Assembly: GCF_964253915.1 (NCBI RefSeq)
Contig: NZ_CAXUSG020000001.1
Coordinates: 755,406 to 819,405, forward strand
Source of the DNA: Metarhizobium sp964253915
GTDB lineage: Bacteria > Pseudomonadota > Alphaproteobacteria > Rhizobiales > Rhizobiaceae
DNA length: 64,000 nucleotides
Reading direction: 5' to 3'
The position numbers and the translations under genes are program-made. The notes below the pieces were generated by a model that made no database searches, was not told the DNA's origin, and saw only the letters and a program-made list of their open reading frames with translations. Shown here in pieces: positions 60,475 through 64,000 of this stretch (its first letter is position 1; every line of letters starts with the position of its first letter).

Positions 60475-62544
60475 ATGACACCCAAAGACAAGCCCAAGCG
60501 GGCAGCCGGCAAACCGTTCGCCGGCGACAAGAAGAACAAGACATCGGGCGAGGCTGCCGAAAAGAAGGCAAGTGCGGCGAGATCCGCCAAGCCGAAGCCG
60601 GCCGTCGACGCGGCGCCGGAGAGCGGTCCGGACAAGCCCGAACGCATCTCGAAAATCCTTGCGCGGGCTGGTGTGGCGTCGCGCCGCGACGTTGAGCGCA
60701 TGATTTCCGAAGGCCGCGTGCGGCTGAACGGCACGCTTCTGGAGACGCCGGTCGTCAACGCCACGCTTGCAGACCGCATCGAGGTCGACGGCGTGCCGAT
60801 CCGCGGCATCGAGCGCACCCGCCTGTGGCTCTATCACAAGCCGGCCGGCCTGGTGACCACCAATGCCGATCCGGAAGGCCGCCCGACGGTTTTCGACAAC
60901 CTGCCGGAAGGCCTGCCGCGCGTCATGTCGGTCGGCCGCCTCGACATCAACACCGAAGGCCTGCTGCTGCTGACCAACGACGGCGGCCTGTCCCGCGTGC
61001 TCGAGCTGCCGGCAACCGGCTGGCTGCGCCGTTACCGCGTGCGCGCCCATGGCGACGTCGATCAGGCGGCGCTCGACAAGTTGAAGGAAGGCATTGCCGT
61101 TGACGGCGTGCTCTACGGCGGCATCGACGCGACGCTCGACCGCACCCAGGGCCACAACGTCTGGATCACCATGGGTCTTCGCGAAGGCAAGAACCGCGAA
61201 ATCAAGAACGTGCTCGGCGCGCTCGGTCTCGAGGTCAACCGCCTGATCCGTATCTCCTATGGCCCGTTCCAGCTTGGCGACCTGCCGGAAGGCGACGTGA
61301 TCGAGGTTCGCGGCCGCACGCTGCGCGACCAGCTCGGCCCGCGCCTGATCGAAGAAGCCAAGGCGAATTTCGACGCGCCGCTCTACGATTCTCCGGCGGC
61401 TGCTACGGCGGACGAGGAAGAGAACAACTGGAAGGCCGAAGAAAAACCGCGCAAGGCCCTGCGTGAAAAGCCGGGCGACAAGCGCGAGCGCCTGCTCGGC
61501 CGCCTGGACACCCGCAAGGACGAACGTTTCGGCAAGACCGAGCGCAGCCGCGGCAACGACGGCGAGGAGCGCCCGAAGCGCAAGCCGATGGGCCATGGTC
61601 GTACGGCAAACGTCTGGATGGCGCCCGGCGCCCGCCCGGTTGCTGAAAAATCCGAAAAGCCGGCCGAGGGCGGCGAAAAGCGCACGCCACGCGCCCGTCC
61701 GGAAGGCGCACCGCAATCGAAGCGTTACGGTCGCACCAAGGATGGCCAGCCGACACGAACCAAGACCAAGCACGATCCGGATCGCGAAAAGCGTCCGGTC
61801 GGCCGGCCCGATACCGGCCCACGCGTCGTCGTCCAGCGTGCCGAGGAAGACAGCGACTGGATCCGCGCCGACGCGCCGGCCAGCAAGCCGCGTGGCGAAG
61901 AGGGTGGTTTCGAGCGTAAGCGGTCCTTCGGTGATCGCCAGCGCGGCGAAGGCAGGCCGTCTCGCGACGGCGGTGATCGTCCGGCGCGTGGTGACCGCTC
62001 CTTTGGCGACCGCCCGGCAAAACCGCGGGGCGAACGTTCCGATCGTGGTGATCGTCCTTTCGGCGATCGGCCGCGTGGTGAAGGAAGACCAGCCCGCAGC
62101 GAAGGCGGCGACCGTCCGCGTGGACGCTCGTTCTCGGGAGAAGGCCGCGATGAGCGTCCGGCCCGTGGCGACCGGCCCTTTGGCGACCGTCCGTCCAAGC
62201 CGCGTGGCGATCGTGCCGATCGTCCTCGTGGTGAAGGCAGCGAGCGCCCGCGCTCCCGGCCGTTTGCGGCGGAAGGTCGTGAGGATCGTCCGGCGCGCGG
62301 CGACCGGCCGTTCAAGCCGCGCGGGGAGCGTTCCTTCGGCGATCGCCCGGCGCGTGATGGCGCAGAGGGTGACCGTCCGAGAGGCGGCAAGCCTGCCGGA
62401 AAATCGTTCGGCGGCAAGCCGGGCGGTGCAAAATCGTTTTCCGGCAAGCCGCGTGGCGACCGGCCGGACGGCGGTGGCCCGAAGGGCGGCAAACCAGGTG
62501 GCAGTCGAGGTGGGGTAAAGCGCGGTGCGGATCGTCGGCGGTGA
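60475..62544 (+). CDS. RluB-type pseudouridine synthase with long disordered tail
   Basis: A 689-residue protein. An S4 RNA-binding domain (RISKILARAGVASRRDVERMISEGRVRLNGT) begins at about residue 57. The RsuA/RluB catalytic domain follows, with GRLDINTEGLLLLTNDG carrying the catalytic Asp, ending near residue 285. This part is like RluB/RluE/RluF, which modify 23S rRNA. The remaining ~400 residues are Arg/Gly/Asp/Pro-rich and disordered, with repeated RPARGDRPFGDRP-type units, usual RluB tails being far shorter. Exact target position is not shown. It overlaps rsmD by 20 bases. Confidence 0.9.
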   Translation: MTPKDKPKRAAGKPFAGDKKNKTSGEAAEKKASAARSAKPKPAVDAAPESGPDKPERISKILARAGVASRRDVERMISEGRVRLNGTLLETPVVNATLADRIEVDGVPIRGIERTRLWLYHKPAGLVTTNADPEGRPTVFDNLPEGLPRVMSVGRLDINTEGLLLLTNDGGLSRVLELPATGWLRRYRVRAHGDVDQAALDKLKEGIAVDGVLYGGIDATLDRTQGHNVWITMGLREGKNREIKNVLGALGLEVNRLIRISYGPFQLGDLPEGDVIEVRGRTLRDQLGPRLIEEAKANFDAPLYDSPAAATADEEENNWKAEEKPRKALREKPGDKRERLLGRLDTRKDERFGKTERSRGNDGEERPKRKPMGHGRTANVWMAPGARPVAEKSEKPAEGGEKRTPRARPEGAPQSKRYGRTKDGQPTRTKTKHDPDREKRPVGRPDTGPRVVVQRAEEDSDWIRADAPASKPRGEEGGFERKRSFGDRQRGEGRPSRDGGDRPARGDRSFGDRPAKPRGERSDRGDRPFGDRPRGEGRPARSEGGDRPRGRSFSGEGRDERPARGDRPFGDRPSKPRGDRADRPRGEGSERPRSRPFAAEGREDRPARGDRPFKPRGERSFGDRPARDGAEGDRPRGGKPAGKSFGGKPGGAKSFSGKPRGDRPDGGGPKGGKPGGSRGGVKRGADRRR
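61920..62500 (+). repeat. degenerate repeat coding for the Arg/Gly/Asp-rich tail
   Basis: Variants of a unit coding RPARGDRPFGDRP(S/A)KPRG recur through the tail at irregular spacing, mixed with EGR(D/E)(E/D)RPARGDR. The nucleotide repeat uses the words CGTGGTGATCGTCC / CGTGGCGACCGGCC. Slippage or unequal recombination in such a repeat would vary the tail length. Confidence 0.65.
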
Positions 62545-63085
62545 ATTCAGAGGCCGCCCGCTTGCCGTTCCGCAGTCGAATGCCATCCGGCCGACCACGG
62601 ACCGCACGCGCGAAAGCCTGTTCAACATCCTGGCGCATGCCTATCCGGAAAGCCTTGACGGCACGCGGGCGCTAGACCTGTTTGCCGGCACCGGCGCTGT
62701 CGGCCTCGAAGCTGTCTCGCGCGGTTGCAAGCAGGTGCTGTTCGTCGAAAGCAGCGTCGAAGGCCGCGGCATCCTCTGGGAAAACATCGAGGCGCTCGGC
62801 CTGCACGGTCGGGCCCGCATGCTGCGTCGCGATGCGACGAAGCTCGGGACGGTGGGCACGGCGGAGCCGTTCGATTTCCTGTTCGCCGATCCACCCTATG
62901 CCCAGGGGCTGGGGGAAAAGGCATTTGCCTCCGCCCACTCCGGCGGCTGGCTTGCGCCGGGTGCGCTGTGCATACTGGAAGAGCGGGCTGACGTGACCAT
63001 CGAAGCGGCTTCCGTCTTCAAGTTTCTGGAAGAGCGGACGTTCGGCGATACCAAGATGCATTTTTTCCGCTACCAGCCGGATTGA
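62525..63085 (+). CDS. rsmD: 16S rRNA (guanine966-N2)-methyltransferase
   Basis: A 186-residue enzyme methylating G966 of 16S rRNA. It has MRIVGGEFRGRPLAVPQSNAIRPTTDRTRESLFNILAH (substrate-binding N-terminus), the SAM motif ALDLFAGTGAVGLEAVSRG and the catalytic FLFADPPYAQG (DPPY). GTG start at 62525 overlaps the end of the rluB-type gene by 20 bases. The pair encodes two rRNA modification enzymes. Confidence 0.95.
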   Translation: MRIVGGEFRGRPLAVPQSNAIRPTTDRTRESLFNILAHAYPESLDGTRALDLFAGTGAVGLEAVSRGCKQVLFVESSVEGRGILWENIEALGLHGRARMLRRDATKLGTVGTAEPFDFLFADPPYAQGLGEKAFASAHSGGWLAPGALCILEERADVTIEAASVFKFLEERTFGDTKMHFFRYQPD

Positions 63086-63103
63086 TCGAAGGGGCGCGCC
63101 GCG

Positions 63104-63991
63104 ATGCAGGATGACATCACTGCCGCCGGCGCGGCCTCCCAAAAATACAACAGCACGTCGCCCAGCGTGGCGATAGCCTTCGGTGGCGGCGGTGCGCGGG
63201 GCATCGCCCACATCCATATCGTCGAAGCCCTTGACGAACTCGGCATCCGGCCGGTGATGATCGCCGGATCGTCGATCGGCGCCATCATCGGTTCGGGCAT
63301 GGCGGCCGGCATGAGCGGCCGGGAGATCGCCGATTACACGCTGGCAACCATCGGCCAGCCGAAAACCGTCGCCAACAAGCTGTGGAGCCTGCGGCCGGCC
63401 AGCGTCCGGTCTGCCATGACAGGCGGTTTCCGTCTCGGCCAGTTCAATCTCGAACGTATTCTCAAGGCTTTCCTGCCGCCGGCCATTCCGGAGGATTTTT
63501 CGCAGCTGCAGATCCCGCTCAAGGTCTCCGCCACCGATTATTACGGCCAGGCCGAACTGGTGATCGAGACCGGCGATCTCTATCCGGCGCTGGCGGCTTC
63601 GGCCGCCATTCCGGCTCTGTTCATGCCGGTGCGCATCGGCGAACGGATCATGATCGACGGCGGCATCTTTAACGCCGTGCCTTACGAACATCTGCTCGGC
63701 CATGCCGATATCGTCATCGGCGTCGATGTCGTCGGCGCGCCGGAAGGCGACGGCAGCCACATGCCAAACCGCATCGACAGCCTGTTCGGCGCCGGCCAGC
63801 TGATGATGCAGGCCAACATCGCCATGAAGCTCCGGCTGCAGCCGGCGCATGTCTTCCTGCGCCCCGCGGTCAACCGTTTTCGCGTTCTCGATTTCCTCAA
63901 GGCGCGCGATATCCTGACGGAATCCGCCGGCATCAAGGACGAGTTGAAGCGGGCGCTCGACAGAGAAATCGAAGCCTTCGCCCGCGCATGA
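63104..63991 (+). CDS. patatin-like phospholipase
   Basis: A 295-residue patatin-fold protein: IAFGGGGARGIAHIHIVEALDELGIRPVMIAGSSIGAIIGSGMAAG gives the oxyanion-hole loop GGGGARG and the nucleophile Ser in GSSIG, and MIDGGIFNAVPYEHL supplies the catalytic Asp in DGG. No signal peptide is seen, so it is cytoplasmic or membrane associated. It is close to other bacterial RssA-type proteins. The gene is complete: the stop is 9 bases before the window end. It follows rsmD by 18 bases. Confidence 0.93.
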   Translation: MQDDITAAGAASQKYNSTSPSVAIAFGGGGARGIAHIHIVEALDELGIRPVMIAGSSIGAIIGSGMAAGMSGREIADYTLATIGQPKTVANKLWSLRPASVRSAMTGGFRLGQFNLERILKAFLPPAIPEDFSQLQIPLKVSATDYYGQAELVIETGDLYPALAASAAIPALFMPVRIGERIMIDGGIFNAVPYEHLLGHADIVIGVDVVGAPEGDGSHMPNRIDSLFGAGQLMMQANIAMKLRLQPAHVFLRPAVNRFRVLDFLKARDILTESAGIKDELKRALDREIEAFARA

Positions 63992-64000
63992 CGTCAGTGT

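Noticed and set aside
60412..62628. A 738-codon open frame antisense to the RluB-type gene
   Set aside because: It is a complement of the repetitive Arg/Gly/Asp-coding tail; the low-complexity translation (TAR, TRT, FAA repeats) is a by-product of codon bias.

Overview
The window is a gene-dense stretch of about 63% GC from an alphaproteobacterium, almost certainly a member of the Rhizobiaceae. The evidence is the order hisS-hisZ-hisG / doxX / GST / groEL-groES / HAD-IIA hydrolase / ribF / ileS, two near-identical RIME-type palindromic repeats, a CIRCE-controlled groESL operon, a DUF1127 protein, an LpxQ-like outer-membrane protein and GlcDEF. Most genes are chromosomal housekeeping genes. 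No rRNA, tRNA, CRISPR array, prophage or recognisable insertion sequence was seen.

Layout. 1-2.7 kb: a GNAT gene cut by the window edge and a flavin-type oxidase family gene, divergent from a MocR/PdxR regulator. 2.9-6.0 kb: small protein, Ppx/GppA phosphatase, RlmE, VOC protein. 6.0-11.5 kb: MFS exporter, Tat-exported MBL hydrolase, guaB with a downstream membrane gene, small secreted protein. 11.45-14.66 kb: a 922-residue TPR gene with 13 tandem 42-residue repeats, bracketed by a short imperfect direct repeat. 14.7-18.5 kb: MAPEG, dienelactone-hydrolase-like protein, TetR, LysR, DUF1127 with a strong terminator. 18.6-19.9 kb: an orphan gene and a very AT-rich spacer. 19.9-25.4 kb: DUF937, gshA, rsmE, PiT phosphate transporter, NUDIX. 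25.6-28.6 kb: LysR, a divergent S-adenosylhomocysteine-hydrolase-like enzyme, FadR-type regulator. 28.7-31.5 kb: DUF3422, a hicAB module, LysR. 31.6-35.9 kb: glycolate oxidase glcDEF. 35.9-42.4 kb: two related secreted proteins, LpxQ-like barrel, two L,D-transpeptidases, 3-methyladenine glycosylase, secreted protein, HAD phosphatase, methyltransferase-like protein. 42.4-46.7 kb: a RelE-type TA pair and hisS-hisZ-hisG. 46.7-51.2 kb: DoxX, GST, unknown protein, groEL-groES. 51.2-58.6 kb: chrA, HAD, ribF, a PIN/Phd TA pair, ileS. 58.7-64 kb: lipoprotein, GNAT, tadA, an RluB-type pseudouridine synthase with a very long disordered tail, rsmD, patatin phospholipase.

Functional themes. Translation and RNA modification are strongly represented (RlmE, RsmE, RsmD, RluB-like, TadA, HisRS, IleRS), as are envelope remodelling (LpxQ-like, two L,D-transpeptidases, several secreted proteins), redox and xenobiotic handling (GshA, GST, MAPEG, DoxX) and three small type II toxin-antitoxin pairs.

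The most interesting signals are: a roughly 310-bp low-GC block inside ileS covering part of the editing domain, suggesting recombination; the TPR gene with a GC step between its two halves and flanking direct repeats; a SAHH-like enzyme whose two catalytic aspartates are replaced by Asn and Glu and which lacks the usual C-terminal tail; and two RIME copies inserted at equivalent positions inside two different operons.
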